From contig NZ_JADNYL010000003.1 of NCBI RefSeq assembly GCF_017168195.1, positions 124,001-188,000 of the forward strand: a stretch of DNA of 64,000 nucleotides, written 5' to 3'. Made by a program: the position numbers and the translations under genes. This DNA comes from Thalassotalea sp. G2M2-11. GTDB taxonomy: Bacteria > Pseudomonadota > Gammaproteobacteria > Enterobacterales > Alteromonadaceae. Under the pieces are notes generated by a model. That model did no database searches, was not told where the DNA came from, and saw only the letters and a program-made list of their open reading frames with translations. Of this stretch, positions 19,363 to 29,309 are shown one piece after another; the first letter of the stretch is position 1; each line of letters starts with the position of its first letter.

Positions 19363-19968
19363 ATGAAAAATATTATTAATAAATCAGTGTTGGGTAACTT
19401 ATTAGGCTTATCATTATTGTCTTTATTGACAACAGGTTGTGTTAATATACCTGAATCTTTGCAGGTTGATGAAGCAACGCAACTTACTGATTTTGGTAAA
19501 GTAAGGGCGAATGCGACCCAATATGTAGGTACTCAAGCTCGTTGGGGCGGCGTCATTGCCAAAGTTGAAAATCAAGCGGATACCACTATGTTAGAGGTGG
19601 TTCGTTTTGAGCTTAAGGCATCGACCCGACCTACGCCAAAAGATGAAACTCAAGGACGTTTTCGAATTTACCATCAAGGCTTACTTGATCCCATGATTTA
19701 CAAAGAAGGTAGAAGCATCACCGCACTAGGAACTGTTGCAGCTTCAGAAGCTGGCAAAATCGGTGAGCATGATTACCTATACCCTGTGCTCAATAGCAGC
19801 TCGGTTCACCTTTGGAAAAAAGTAAAACCTGTTGAAATGTCAGTGTTTTTTCAACCATATTGGATGACACCGTCACTTTGGTATTACCCAAGAACCTATC
19901 ACCCTCATATACGTTACCCTTTAAGGGAAAAAAAGCCGGTAGTTAACACTAGCAAACAGACTCGTTAA
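19363..19968 (+). CDS. Slp/YeaY-family outer-membrane lipoprotein
   Basis: About 200 residues. Signal peptide with lipobox LTTGC, so lipid-anchored at the cell envelope. The body matches the Slp family (starvation lipoprotein; YeaY in E. coli): ATQYVGTQARWGGVIAKVEN, GRFRIYHQGLLDPMIYKEGRSITALGTV and YPVLNSSSVHLWKK. TGAGGA before ATG 19363 decides this start. E. coli has yeaY in the same position beside fadD. Precise role unknown. Confidence 0.88.
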   Translation: MKNIINKSVLGNLLGLSLLSLLTTGCVNIPESLQVDEATQLTDFGKVRANATQYVGTQARWGGVIAKVENQADTTMLEVVRFELKASTRPTPKDETQGRFRIYHQGLLDPMIYKEGRSITALGTVAASEAGKIGEHDYLYPVLNSSSVHLWKKVKPVEMSVFFQPYWMTPSLWYYPRTYHPHIRYPLREKKPVVNTSKQTR

Positions 19969-20834
19969 TGGTAAATACTAACATCCATGAAGTTAGTTTT
20001 GATTTAGGTGATATTCAGCTAAATGGTATTTCAAATGGACTTATGGATGCGCCTTTGTTGCTATGTTTGCATGGCTGGCTTGATAATGCGGCAAGTTTTA
20101 TTCCGTTAATTGAGCAGTTAGATGGTTACCACATCATCGCTATTGATTGGCCAGGACATGGTCATTCTGCTCATCGCGGACAAGATGCGCATTATCACTT
20201 TATTGATTATGTGTACGATTTACTTTTATTATTTGAACATAACAATTGGCAAGCGATTGATATCATTGCCCATTCTATGGGGGGGATGGTTGCTTCAGCT
20301 TTTTCAGCTGCTTTTCCTGAAAAAGTGAGAACTCTTACTTTATTAGATTCAATTGGTTTTATTAGCGCTAATGCCGAACAAACAACTGAGCAACTTCGTA
20401 ACGGCATGCTGAGTCGTCTTAAGCGAAAAGAAAAACGTAAGCCAGTTCACTCGTCATTAGATTCAGCGATTAAAGCACGTAGGCAAGTGTCAGATTTAAC
20501 TTATCGTGATGCCAAACTGATTGTTGAACGTGGTTTAATGGACTACCAAGAAGGAGTCACTTGGCGATCAGATAGTCGTTTACGTAATACGTCACCTTAT
20601 CGTTTGACGATTGAACAAGCTCAGCAATTTATAAAAGATGTTAACATGCCAGTGCAGTTAATCTATGGTGATACAGGGTTATCACTTGTCGAACATGGTA
20701 TCGAATTTTATGGTCCTTTATTTAAGCATTTTAAGGCGTATAAGCTCAGTGGGGGGCATCATATTCATATGGAGCAAGCACAAAAAACCAGCAAGTTAAT
20801 TGAGTCATTTATTAAAAATACTGACGGTTTTTAG
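19968..20834 (+). CDS. Alpha/beta-hydrolase
   Basis: 288 residues, soluble. Oxyanion region LHGWLDNAASF, then WPGHGHS, nucleophile Ser103 in AHSMGG and a C-terminal GGHHIHME with the catalytic His. The ATG overlaps the slp stop by one base (TAATG), so it is translationally coupled. Lies immediately upstream of fadD, suggesting an esterase or thioesterase in lipid metabolism, but the substrate is not readable from sequence. Confidence 0.85.
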   Translation: MVNTNIHEVSFDLGDIQLNGISNGLMDAPLLLCLHGWLDNAASFIPLIEQLDGYHIIAIDWPGHGHSAHRGQDAHYHFIDYVYDLLLLFEHNNWQAIDIIAHSMGGMVASAFSAAFPEKVRTLTLLDSIGFISANAEQTTEQLRNGMLSRLKRKEKRKPVHSSLDSAIKARRQVSDLTYRDAKLIVERGLMDYQEGVTWRSDSRLRNTSPYRLTIEQAQQFIKDVNMPVQLIYGDTGLSLVEHGIEFYGPLFKHFKAYKLSGGHHIHMEQAQKTSKLIESFIKNTDGF

Positions 20835-20909
20835 CTAATATCAAAGAAAACACCTAAATCCGTTTAAAAACTATAGACATTGGACCAGTATTAAAGTAAA
20901 ACTTCCAAA

Positions 20910-20928
20910 TTCAAACGTCTGTTTAAAA
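20910..20928 (+). promoter_or_regulatory. Candidate PsrA-type operator upstream of fadD
   Basis: TTCAAACGTCTGTTTAAAA contains CAAAC-N4-GTTTA, close to the CAAAC-N4-GTTTG PsrA motif that controls fatty-acid degradation in several gammaproteobacteria. It lies about 115 bp before the fadD start. Confidence 0.4.
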
Positions 20929-21043
20929 ATTTAGGCACTATCGTAAAGGTACTTTTTAAAGTGTTGTGATAGAAAATAACTAAACTCACATTAAGTGAAA
21001 TAAATGTCTAAAGTCATGTTGCAAGTATAAAGAGGAGAGCATA

Positions 21044-22711
21044 GTGCAAAGTGCTGAGCGAAAAATTTGGTTGGAACGAAGTTACCCACCTGGAGTTCCG
21101 TTTGAAATAGACCCAGACAAATATACCTCTCTTGTTGAATTGTTTAATAAATATGCTGGGATTTATGCCAATCGTGCAGCATTTATTAATATGGGTGCCG
21201 AAATTAGCTATGCAGAATTAGAGCAACAAGCAAAAGCGTTTGCTGCCTATTTGCAACAAGAACTTGGGTTAAAAAAAGGCGACAAATTTGCCATTATGGT
21301 GCCTAATTGTTTGCAATATCCCATCGCATTGTTCGGTGCACTAATGGCGGGCTTAACCGTTGTCAATGTGAACCCACTCTACACAGCGCGAGAGTTAGAA
21401 CATCAGTTAAAAGATTCTGGCGCGAAAGCAATGTTAATTATTGAGAACTTTGCCCACACACTTGAACAAGTTATTGATAATACGCCACTTGAGCGAGTGA
21501 TTTTAACATCATTAGGTGACCGTTTAGGTTTTATCAAAGGTAATATTGTCAACTTGGTGGTCAAATATGCCAAGAAAATGGTGCCAGCATTTTCTCTTAA
21601 AAATACGGTACGTTTTAATCATGTGTTGAATAAAGGAAGTTCACTCCCTTATACGCCGGTATTACTAAAGGGTGATGATTTAGCCTTCTTACAATATACC
21701 GGAGGTACAACTGGTGTCTCGAAAGGAGCAATGCTAACTCATCGTAATATGGTCTCGAATTTACAACAAGCAAAGGCCGCGATAAAGCCGCTAGTAGAAG
21801 AAGGCAAGGAGCTGGTTGTAACCGCATTACCGCTTTATCATATCTTCGCGTTAACCGCGAATTGCTTAACCTTTATTACCTTAGGTGGCACTAACTTATT
21901 GATCACAAATCCTCGAGATATGCCTGGCTTTGTTAAAGAATTAAGTAAATATCAATTTACTGCATTAACTGGGGTAAACACGTTATTTAATGGGTTATTG
22001 AATACACCGGGCTTCGACCAGTTAGATTTTAGTCATTTAAAAGTCTCACTTGGTGGTGGTATGGCCGTTCAACGTCCTGTTGCTGAGCGTTGGGAAAAAG
22101 TGACAGGTACACGATTACTCGAAGGTTATGGCCTGACAGAATGTGCCCCTTTAGTGACGATTTGTCCATATAACCAAACGCATTATACTGGCAGTATTGG
22201 TTTGCCGGCATCTTCGACCGATATTCGCATTGTCAGAGACGATGGTACAGATGCCGAAATTGGTGAAGCAGGTGAAATGTGGGTAAAAGGTCCGCAAGTG
22301 ATGGCAGGTTATTATAATCGACCAGAAGCAACGGAAGAAATATTAAAAGATGGCTGGTTAGCTACCGGTGATGTTGCTGAAATGGATGACAAAGGTTTCT
22401 TCAAAATTGTTGATCGTAAAAAAGATATGATCATAGTTTCAGGTTTTAATGTTTTCCCCAATGAAATTGAAGAAGTCATTGCCTCGCTAAATAGTGTTTT
22501 GGAAGTTGCCGCTGTTGGTGTTCCTCATGAAATATGTGGTGAGGAAGTGAAAGTCTTTGTGGTAGCAAAAGACAAATCTCTGACTAAAGAAGAGATTATT
22601 ACCCATTGCCGAGCTAACTTAACAAATTATAAAGTGCCTAAGTTGGTTGAATTTCGTGATGAACTGCCAAAAACAAATGTTGGTAAGATATTACGAAGAG
22701 AGCTTAGGTAA
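21044..22711 (+). CDS. fadD: Long-chain fatty acid-CoA ligase
   Basis: 555-residue acyl-CoA synthetase that activates imported fatty acids at the inner face of the membrane. AMP-binding motif [46 protein letters not shown] and the C-terminal lysine region [10 protein letters not shown] are all present. Start is GTG 21044 with AGGAG six bases upstream. Followed by a strong terminator. Confidence 0.96.
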   Translation: MQSAERKIWLERSYPPGVPFEIDPDKYTSLVELFNKYAGIYANRAAFINMGAEISYAELEQQAKAFAAYLQQELGLKKGDKFAIMVPNCLQYPIALFGALMAGLTVVNVNPLYTARELEHQLKDSGAKAMLIIENFAHTLEQVIDNTPLERVILTSLGDRLGFIKGNIVNLVVKYAKKMVPAFSLKNTVRFNHVLNKGSSLPYTPVLLKGDDLAFLQYTGGTTGVSKGAMLTHRNMVSNLQQAKAAIKPLVEEGKELVVTALPLYHIFALTANCLTFITLGGTNLLITNPRDMPGFVKELSKYQFTALTGVNTLFNGLLNTPGFDQLDFSHLKVSLGGGMAVQRPVAERWEKVTGTRLLEGYGLTECAPLVTICPYNQTHYTGSIGLPASSTDIRIVRDDGTDAEIGEAGEMWVKGPQVMAGYYNRPEATEEILKDGWLATGDVAEMDDKGFFKIVDRKKDMIIVSGFNVFPNEIEEVIASLNSVLEVAAVGVPHEICGEEVKVFVVAKDKSLTKEEIITHCRANLTNYKVPKLVEFRDELPKTNVGKILRRELR

Positions 22712-22740
22712 ACATAAAACGTTAATGAAGAGCGATAATG

Positions 22741-22769
22741 AAAAATGCCGACGTTATGTCGGCATTTTT
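22741..22769. terminator. Bidirectional terminator between fadD and yciK
   Basis: Perfect 12 bp stem AAAAATGCCGAC / GTCGGCATTTTT around loop GTTAT, with A/T runs at both ends. Serves the convergent fadD and yciK transcripts. Confidence 0.93.
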
Positions 22770-22792
22770 GTATCTGGAAGTTTAATTATTGC

Positions 22793-23530
22793 TTACTGGG
22801 CTTTTAACACCTGGCCAGTTACAGCTTTACTATCATCTGACATCAAATAAACGTATAAAGGCATAATTTGCTCCGTCGTTGGAAGCGTTGCTTGATTTTC
22901 TGCGGGGTAGGCCTGCGCACGCATAGGTGATGCAGTAGCGCCAGGGTTAATCGCATTCACTCTTAATGTTGATTTATCATATTCGTCAGCAATAACCTGC
23001 ATCAAGCCTTCAGTGGCAAATTTAGATACGCTGTATGCGCCCCAAAATGCTCTTCCTTCACTGCCAACGGTTGAAGTGGTAAAGACTAAAGAGGCATTTG
23101 GTGCTAATAAGAGGGTAGGGATAAGTGCTTGGGCCATTAAGTGTTGAGCCGTGACGTTTACTTGCATTACATCTTGCCAGATTTGCTCATTAATATGGGT
23201 ATAAGGAGTTAGCTCTCCCAGAATCGATGCATTGAATAATGCCCCATCAAGTTGACCAAACTGTTCAGCAATGGTTGCTGACATATCAATATAATTTTGC
23301 TTAGTTGCACCTTTTAGATCTAATGGAATAATCGCTGGCTCAGGTCCGTTATTTGCGACAATTTCATCATAAGTTTTCTCAAGCTTTGCCACAGTTTTAC
23401 CTAGCAAGATCACGGTTGCACCTAACTGGGCATAAGTGAGTGCTGCTTGGCGACCAATGCCATCGCCAGCACCAGTTACAAGAATCGTTTTATCGGCTAA
23501 ACAGTTTTTTGAAATCGTATAATCAAACAT
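22793..23530 (-). CDS. yciK: YciK-family short-chain dehydrogenase
   Basis: 245-residue SDR. NAD(P)-binding TGAGDGIGRQAALTYA at residues 20-35, NAS block as FNASILGE, catalytic Ser-Tyr-Lys in TSTVGSEGRAFWGAYSVSKFA, and INPGATASPMRA. Length and sequence style match E. coli YciK (putative oxidoreductase; physiological substrate not settled). Monocistronic on the minus strand. Confidence 0.9.
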   Translation of the reverse strand: MFDYTISKNCLADKTILVTGAGDGIGRQAALTYAQLGATVILLGKTVAKLEKTYDEIVANNGPEPAIIPLDLKGATKQNYIDMSATIAEQFGQLDGALFNASILGELTPYTHINEQIWQDVMQVNVTAQHLMAQALIPTLLLAPNASLVFTTSTVGSEGRAFWGAYSVSKFATEGLMQVIADEYDKSTLRVNAINPGATASPMRAQAYPAENQATLPTTEQIMPLYVYLMSDDSKAVTGQVLKAQ

Positions 23531-23680
23531 AGAACAAACAAGTCATTAAATAAATGCCGCTATTCTACTCTGAGTAAAATTAGCTGACGAGGAAAAGTTG
23601 AAAATAGAGTGAAAAATTTTAATTTTATTGTGAATAAATCAAAAAACCACTGGCACAACGCATCATCTTGGGTTAAGTTT

Positions 23681-23697
23681 AACTGGTCTAACTTGTT
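23681..23697. promoter_or_regulatory. Candidate FadR-like operator upstream of the lipase
   Basis: AACTGGTCTAACTTGTT matches the FadR consensus AACTGGTCNGACCAGTT at 13 of 16 defined positions, including the whole left half-site. It lies about 120 bp before the VolA-like lipase. Confidence 0.35.
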
Positions 23698-23818
23698 AAG
23701 AATTCATTAAGAGATTTGTAGCTAGGATGTTGGAATTACATTTCTACAGCCTATTAAATATCAAGTAAAATAGAAAAGTATATAGACTAGAATATTGGCT
23801 AGTATCTGGGGAGAGATA

Positions 23819-26221
23819 ATGAAAAAGCTAGTGCTAAGCGTTGCTATTGCGTCAACTTTAGGGTTAAGCGCCTGTGATAGTGAAACGGTTAAAGATGTAA
23901 AAAATGATATTGCCGAAAATGGCCCTGTAGTTGTTCAACCCGCTCGCGTGGTATTTGATCCTGCAAAAGGTATTGAAGGGTTATCAGTACCAAATGATTT
24001 AGTTTTCCAAGGCACACAAGATGGTACATTAGAAATTCCGGTTGCTGATCCAACCGATAGTTCAGACCCTTTTGTTGCCGCCAGTGCACTTGATGGTTGG
24101 TCGACCTCGCAACCATTTGTATTGAGTATTGATTTTCCTGAAGGGCGTTCATTAGACGGCGACAGTGTTTTTAATCCTGATTCTGTACGCATTTTTGAAA
24201 CCACCATGGGTGGTGATGTAAGTGATGCCGATTGCGCAACAGTAGAACGTGGCCTTGCTTGTAAAGTGGTGCGTGAATTAGTCTATACCCAAGACTTTAT
24301 TACTCAAGCCTCTGGTAATGATGTTGCTATTATCCCATTAAAGCCTTTATCGGGTAAAACAACCTATGTCATTGCCTTGACCAGTAGCTTACAAGATAAC
24401 TTAGGTGAGCCTATTATGGGTTCAAGTACTTATGAGTTAATGCGGCAAGATATCAAAACTCATCCATTAGGTGATGCATCTCAATTAGCCTTACAAGGCG
24501 TTATTAATAGCTATGAAAAAGCGGTTGTCTCAGGCGGCGTTGAAAGTGATTCGATCATTTATACCATGGCGATGACCACACAATCGACCACTGATGTGTT
24601 GTATACATTGAAAAGCTTGATGGCGAATAATTTACAACAAGGGATTGTGCCAAGTATCAGTGTATCAGATACCGGCTTATCGGTTGCTGATGCCTTAGCA
24701 GGGCAAATACCAGCGCAATCTGTCCCTCTTTACTCAGCAGCAAATTTGTTCTCAGGTAGTATTACTTTACCATATTATTCAGGTGTGCCAACAGCGACTA
24801 ACCCATTGGCACCAGTGAATACTTGGTGGAATGGCTTATGTGATTCAGGAGCCATGTTAGCGGGATTGGCAGCGAGTAACCCTGCAGCTATTCCTCCAGA
24901 AGCAGTGAGTGAAACTGATGGCATGTGTATGGCTATCTCTCAAGCAAGTGGCTTACCTGCTCCAGGTTTACGTGATTTAGGTATTGATCAAGAGCGTAAC
25001 TTAACACGCTATAACCCAGTACCTAAACAAATGACAATGATGCCGATTGATGTGCAAATGACTACTCCTGATTTAGCCTGGGCAAATCCTGTTCGCGCCA
25101 GTATGAATATGGAGCCGTTAACTCAGCCTGAAAATGGTTGGCCTGTGGTAATTTTACAGCATGGCATCACTAGTTATAAAGAAGTGATGTTGGCTGTTAC
25201 CGGCATGTTATCGATTAATGGTTTTGCAACTGTCGCTATTGATCATCCATTACATGGTAGCCGTGGTTTTGATTTAACTGGTGATGGCGTTGACGAAATT
25301 AATGCATCAACGGTAAGTTCATTACACTATGTTAACTTAGCTAGTATGCTATCTATGCGTGATAACACCCGCCAAAGTGCGATTGATATTGTCGGGTTAC
25401 GCTTAGGGTTGAACTTTTTAGGTGGTGTAGATGGCAACGGTGATCCGATTAAAGTGAACAGCCAAGAAGTGCACTTTTTGGGACATTCGCTAGGGGCTAT
25501 TTATGGGATCAATGCCTTAGCATTAGCCAATACACCGCTTGCACCTCAAGTTGACCCATTATTTAAAATCGATACTAATGTGTTAGCAATGCCTGGCTTA
25601 ATGTTACCTAATTTCGGCATAGAGTCACCAGCATTTGAGCTACTAGTAAAATCGAACTTAGCCTATGGCGCATCAGCCGAGTTTAAAGCCTATGTTGATG
25701 CTAACTACCCAACGGGTTATAGCCAAGAGCAGTTAAATGCGCTTTATGAAGGTTTTTATGCGAGTTTAACACCGGCACAGCAGGGTGAGTTAGAAGGTGC
25801 ATTTGCGCAATTTACCTTTATTGCCCAAACTGTGACAGATGCAGGGGATCCAATTAATTATGTTAATGCGTTAGCTGCGACTGAAACCCCAACCTTATTA
25901 TTTGAAGTTGTCGGTAATGGCGCGGATAATTTACCTGATCAAGTTGTGACTAATACTGCACCTTCTACGCCATTAGGTGGTACAGAGCCTTTAATTAGCT
26001 TACTAGGTTTGCCAGGGGTGAGTGAAACGACTCAAGGCTCAGGTGCGGTAAGGTTTGCTTATGGTCATCATGGTTCAATTTTAGATCCAAGACCAAATGA
26101 TGCCTCACCAGATGCAGAAAAAAGTGCCCGTGTGACGCAAGAAATGCAAACGCAAATGGCTGGATTTTATGCGACTAAAGGTCAAGTGATCATGGTAAAT
26201 GATCCAGAAGTTATTCACTAA
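23819..26221 (+). CDS. VolA/Pla-1-type surface lipoprotein lipase
   Basis: 800 residues. N-terminal lipoprotein signal ending LGLSAC, so probably anchored at the outer membrane. The N-terminal half matches the bacterial virulence-factor lipase N-terminal domain; the C-terminal half is an alpha/beta hydrolase with GHSLGA (Ser557) and late His in YGHHGSILDP. Vibrio cholerae VolA in this family is a surface lysophospholipase that releases fatty acids for uptake. ATG 23819 follows GGGGAGAG; an upstream TTG is less likely. Flanked by a terminator. Substrate range is inference. Confidence 0.87.
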   Translation: MKKLVLSVAIASTLGLSACDSETVKDVKNDIAENGPVVVQPARVVFDPAKGIEGLSVPNDLVFQGTQDGTLEIPVADPTDSSDPFVAASALDGWSTSQPFVLSIDFPEGRSLDGDSVFNPDSVRIFETTMGGDVSDADCATVERGLACKVVRELVYTQDFITQASGNDVAIIPLKPLSGKTTYVIALTSSLQDNLGEPIMGSSTYELMRQDIKTHPLGDASQLALQGVINSYEKAVVSGGVESDSIIYTMAMTTQSTTDVLYTLKSLMANNLQQGIVPSISVSDTGLSVADALAGQIPAQSVPLYSAANLFSGSITLPYYSGVPTATNPLAPVNTWWNGLCDSGAMLAGLAASNPAAIPPEAVSETDGMCMAISQASGLPAPGLRDLGIDQERNLTRYNPVPKQMTMMPIDVQMTTPDLAWANPVRASMNMEPLTQPENGWPVVILQHGITSYKEVMLAVTGMLSINGFATVAIDHPLHGSRGFDLTGDGVDEINASTVSSLHYVNLASMLSMRDNTRQSAIDIVGLRLGLNFLGGVDGNGDPIKVNSQEVHFLGHSLGAIYGINALALANTPLAPQVDPLFKIDTNVLAMPGLMLPNFGIESPAFELLVKSNLAYGASAEFKAYVDANYPTGYSQEQLNALYEGFYASLTPAQQGELEGAFAQFTFIAQTVTDAGDPINYVNALAATETPTLLFEVVGNGADNLPDQVVTNTAPSTPLGGTEPLISLLGLPGVSETTQGSGAVRFAYGHHGSILDPRPNDASPDAEKSARVTQEMQTQMAGFYATKGQVIMVNDPEVIH

Positions 26222-26246
26222 GTTAACCTGACAGAGTAACTTAATC

Positions 26247-26275
26247 AAAAGCCTTCAGTAATGAGGGCTTTTTTT
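26247..26275 (+). terminator. Terminator after the lipase gene
   Basis: AAAGCC / GGCTTT stem with inner TCA/TGA pairing, followed by seven Ts. Confidence 0.85.
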
Positions 26276-26333
26276 ATGGATTTTTATCCCCATTAATAAT
26301 GTAATTGATCAGATAATTACTGTTTGGAGAGTA

Positions 26334-27389
26334 ATGTTGGAATTTTTATATGAATATGGTTTGTTTTTAGCTAAAACAGTGACTTTTGTCTTGGCGGTTG
26401 GTGCAATCATTGCCTTGATTGCGAGCTCAGCGATGAAACAAGGAGCCAAAAAAGGTGAGTTAGAAGTAACGGATATATCAGAACAACTTGAAGAAGTGGA
26501 ACAAGAAATTACTCATCATTTATTAACCAAAGAGCAATTAAAAGAAAAAGAAAAGCGCGATAAAAAACAGGCGAAAGAGCAAGCTAAAGCTGACAAAGCT
26601 GCGGCTAAAAATTCAGATCATACTGAACTAACCCATGAGCCAAAACTGTTTGTGATTGATTTTAAAGGTAGTATTGATGCTAAAGAAGTATCAGCATTAC
26701 GTGAAGAAGTTACCGCTATTTTATTAGTTGCAACGGAAAAAGACGAAGTGTTAGTACGGTTAGAAAGTGGTGGTGGTATGGCACATTGCTACGGTTTAGC
26801 AGCCTCACAGTTAGATCGATTACGTCAGGCTAATATTCCACTTACCGTTGCCGTAGATAAGGTTGCAGCCAGTGGTGGTTATATGATGGCGTGTGTTGCC
26901 AATAAAGTGCTTTCAGCACCATTTGCCATACTTGGTTCGATCGGCGTGATCGCGCAGATCCCAAATTTTAATAAAATTTTAAAGAAAAACGATGTTGAAT
27001 TTGAACAGTTAACAGCAGGTAAATTTAAGCGCACGTTAACTATGTTTGGTGAAAACACCGATGAAGGACGCGAAAAGTTTATTGAAGAAATTGAAGAGAT
27101 GCATGAGTTATTCAAGGCCCATGTTGCTGAACATCGTCCTGAGCTTGATATTGAAAAAGTAGCAACAGGTGAAACCTGGTCAGGTAAAAAAGCGATTGAG
27201 GTTGGGCTTGTTGACGAAGTGATCACCAGTGATGATTATTTATGTCAAGCCAATAAAGACAAGAAGGTGATTGGTATTAAGTATGCTGTGAAAAAAGGAC
27301 TTGCTGAAAAACTATCAAAAGCGGCATCGTTATCGGCAGAATCTTTTCTGGGCAAGTTGTGGCAAAATAATCGTATTTTTCCAAGCTAA
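26334..27389 (+). CDS. sohB: Membrane peptidase SohB (S49)
   Basis: 351-residue inner-membrane serine peptidase of the SppA/SohB family. One N-terminal membrane segment (residues 10-32), then a charged, Lys-rich linker (80-105), then the protease domain with catalytic Ser180 in ASGGYMMA and the lysine region GKFKRTL around 230. SohB is a suppressor of degP loss in E. coli. GGAGAG precedes ATG 26334. Confidence 0.94.
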   Translation: MLEFLYEYGLFLAKTVTFVLAVGAIIALIASSAMKQGAKKGELEVTDISEQLEEVEQEITHHLLTKEQLKEKEKRDKKQAKEQAKADKAAAKNSDHTELTHEPKLFVIDFKGSIDAKEVSALREEVTAILLVATEKDEVLVRLESGGGMAHCYGLAASQLDRLRQANIPLTVAVDKVAASGGYMMACVANKVLSAPFAILGSIGVIAQIPNFNKILKKNDVEFEQLTAGKFKRTLTMFGENTDEGREKFIEEIEEMHELFKAHVAEHRPELDIEKVATGETWSGKKAIEVGLVDEVITSDDYLCQANKDKKVIGIKYAVKKGLAEKLSKAASLSAESFLGKLWQNNRIFPS

Positions 27390-27409
27390 TCCTGTATGAG
27401 AACTAAGTG

Positions 27410-28066
27410 ATGAAAGCATCTTTTTGGCATGCTTGTTGGGAGCGTAACAGTATAGGTTTTCATCAAGCTGATGTGCACCCTTTTTTAGCAAAGTATTTGC
27501 AGCCTAGATTGCAAGCGCAGGATAGCACTGTGTTTGTACCATTATGTGGTAAGTCTGCCGATATGGTATGGTTAGCCGATCATATGACAGTAGTAGGGGC
27601 GGAGCTGAGCGACATTGCTTGCCGAGACTTTTTTATAGAAAAGCAATTAGATGTTAGTGCTGTTAAGCAGCATAACTTTAATGTTTACCAGTATGAAAAT
27701 GTCAGCTTATGGCAAGGGGATTTTTTTCAATTAATTGCCAAGCAGTTGCCCGCATTTGATTGGATCTATGACAGAGCCGCTATTATTGCTCTGCCAGAGG
27801 CAATGCAACAGGCGTATGTTGAACAGCTCAGCACTTTTATGAGCGAGCATAGTCAGTTATTTCTGGTTAGTTTGGAGTTTCCTGCCTCGGAAATGTCTGG
27901 TCCACCATTTCCAATAACAAGTGAGCGAATTGAGCAGTTGTTCCAAGGCTTTGAAATAGAACATGTTGCTCGCCATGAGCTAGCCGATAAAACCTTTGCT
28001 CAACGAAGGTTTGAGGTGAGTTATTTAATCGAAACCTTGTACATTATTCGGCGTAAGCGAGCATAA
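27410..28066 (+). CDS. tpm: Thiopurine S-methyltransferase
   Basis: 218-residue SAM-dependent methyltransferase. Hallmarks: FWHACWERNSIGFHQADVHPFL at the N-terminus, VPLCGKSADMVWLA (SAM site), GAELSD and WIYDRAAIIALP. Bacterial members methylate thiopurines and also selenite/tellurite species. ATG 27410 is preferred over the GTG just before it. 20 bp after sohB, so possibly cotranscribed. Confidence 0.93.
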   Translation: MKASFWHACWERNSIGFHQADVHPFLAKYLQPRLQAQDSTVFVPLCGKSADMVWLADHMTVVGAELSDIACRDFFIEKQLDVSAVKQHNFNVYQYENVSLWQGDFFQLIAKQLPAFDWIYDRAAIIALPEAMQQAYVEQLSTFMSEHSQLFLVSLEFPASEMSGPPFPITSERIEQLFQGFEIEHVARHELADKTFAQRRFEVSYLIETLYIIRRKRA

Positions 28067-28069
28067 CTT

Positions 28070-28603
28070 TTAGTTATTTACTAACTGTTGTTCAAGTGTA
28101 CTCACTAAACGCGCCACTTGTTCTTGTTGTACTTTATCGACGATTGGCGCCAATTTATCTAATCCTTCAGGCATATAACCCGTGACTTGGTAGTGAAGTA
28201 TTATTTCACTGGTTGTTGGTGAAATCGCATTGAATTTCCAAGACATGCCTCCTTGCACTCCTAACATTTGTAATGGGCCGAGCCCACCAATCATACGGAT
28301 CTCTTGCTCAGGCACTACATAGGAAACCGTCATGTGCAAAGCTTGTTGTTTACCATTTCTTTCACAAAAGCATCCACCTACTTCTGGGGTTATGCTCAGT
28401 GCTTTAGCATTGCCAAACCAGGTATGCTCACTGTGCCACCACTCACTAATACGAATGAATTGCTGATAAGCCCTTGCTTGGCTAACAGGCACCTCTTGCT
28501 TTATCAGCAGTTGAAAACCATTATGATTGGCGTTGATAACTTCTGCTTGAGTTGTCATACCTAACAACGTAAGTAAAACGGTAAAAAAATATTTGGGTTT
28601 CAT
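28070..28603 (-). CDS. Secreted SRPBCC (START-like) domain protein
   Basis: 177 residues. A signal peptide ending in TQA, then a polyketide-cyclase/AHSA1-like fold: VPVSQARAYQQFIRISEWWHSEHTWFG, EVGGCFCER, and a C-terminal amphipathic helix LDKLAPIVDKVQQEQVARLV. Being exported is unusual for this fold. Start ATG 28603 rather than the adjoining TTG. It converges on tpm with a 3 bp gap. Ligand unknown. Confidence 0.75.
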   Translation of the reverse strand: MKPKYFFTVLLTLLGMTTQAEVINANHNGFQLLIKQEVPVSQARAYQQFIRISEWWHSEHTWFGNAKALSITPEVGGCFCERNGKQQALHMTVSYVVPEQEIRMIGGLGPLQMLGVQGGMSWKFNAISPTTSEIILHYQVTGYMPEGLDKLAPIVDKVQQEQVARLVSTLEQQLVNN

Positions 28604-28691
28604 CAAAGCCTATAATTTATCTATCACTCTTTAAGGTAAATTTAGTTAAAATAGCGCTAATTGCAAAATAAATAGGAATGAATGAGTTACT

Positions 28692-29309
28692 ATGAAGCAT
28701 GTCACACTGGCTGGGCAAGCGGTCACGCCATCAAAAATTGTTTGTATTGGACGTAATTACGTCGATCATATCGCAGAACTTGGTAATGAAATACCAAATG
28801 AGATGGTAGTGTTTAATAAACCTAATTCAGCGATTTCTACGCAATTATTTGCCGTACATCATGAGCCTTTGCATTATGAAGCGGAGATTTGCTTTCTTGT
28901 AAACAATGGTCAGTTTTGTGCGGTTGGCTTTGGTTTGGATCTAACCAAAAGGGCATTACAAAGCAGATTAAAACAAAAAGGACTACCTTGGGAGCGAGCC
29001 AAAGCATTTGATGGTTCGGCTGTCTTTAGTGATTTTGTTGCCATAAAACAATCGGATATTAATGAACAACTACAATTAAGGTTGTTGATTGATGACGTTG
29101 AGCGACAAAAAGGTGGAGTTCAACAAATGATGTATAAGCCGGGTATTATTCTTGATGAGCTTAGTTTATATACTCACCTTGATGATGGCGATATTGTAAT
29201 GACAGGTACGCCTAAAGGGGTGGGGCAGATTGAATCGGGCACCACATTTATCGGCATGATCATGCTTGGTGATCAGGTGTTAGTATCTCAAACATGGCAT
29301 GTAGAGTAG
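28692..29309 (+). CDS. Fumarylacetoacetate hydrolase-family protein (YcgM-like)
   Basis: 205 residues, short single-domain FAH type. IVCIGRNYVDHIAELGNEIP, metal ligands in YEAEICFL, RAKAFDGSAVFSDF and MTGTPKGVGQI match bacterial acylpyruvases/oxaloacetate tautomerase-like FAH proteins such as YcgM. Cytosolic, Mg-dependent. No catabolic partners are adjacent, so the substrate cannot be assigned. Confidence 0.87.
   Translation: MKHVTLAGQAVTPSKIVCIGRNYVDHIAELGNEIPNEMVVFNKPNSAISTQLFAVHHEPLHYEAEICFLVNNGQFCAVGFGLDLTKRALQSRLKQKGLPWERAKAFDGSAVFSDFVAIKQSDINEQLQLRLLIDDVERQKGGVQQMMYKPGIILDELSLYTHLDDGDIVMTGTPKGVGQIESGTTFIGMIMLGDQVLVSQTWHVE

Noticed and set aside
23651..23670. TGGCAC before the lipase as part of a sigma-54 promoter
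   Set aside because: There is no GC element at the correct spacing; the -12 position reads ATCA.
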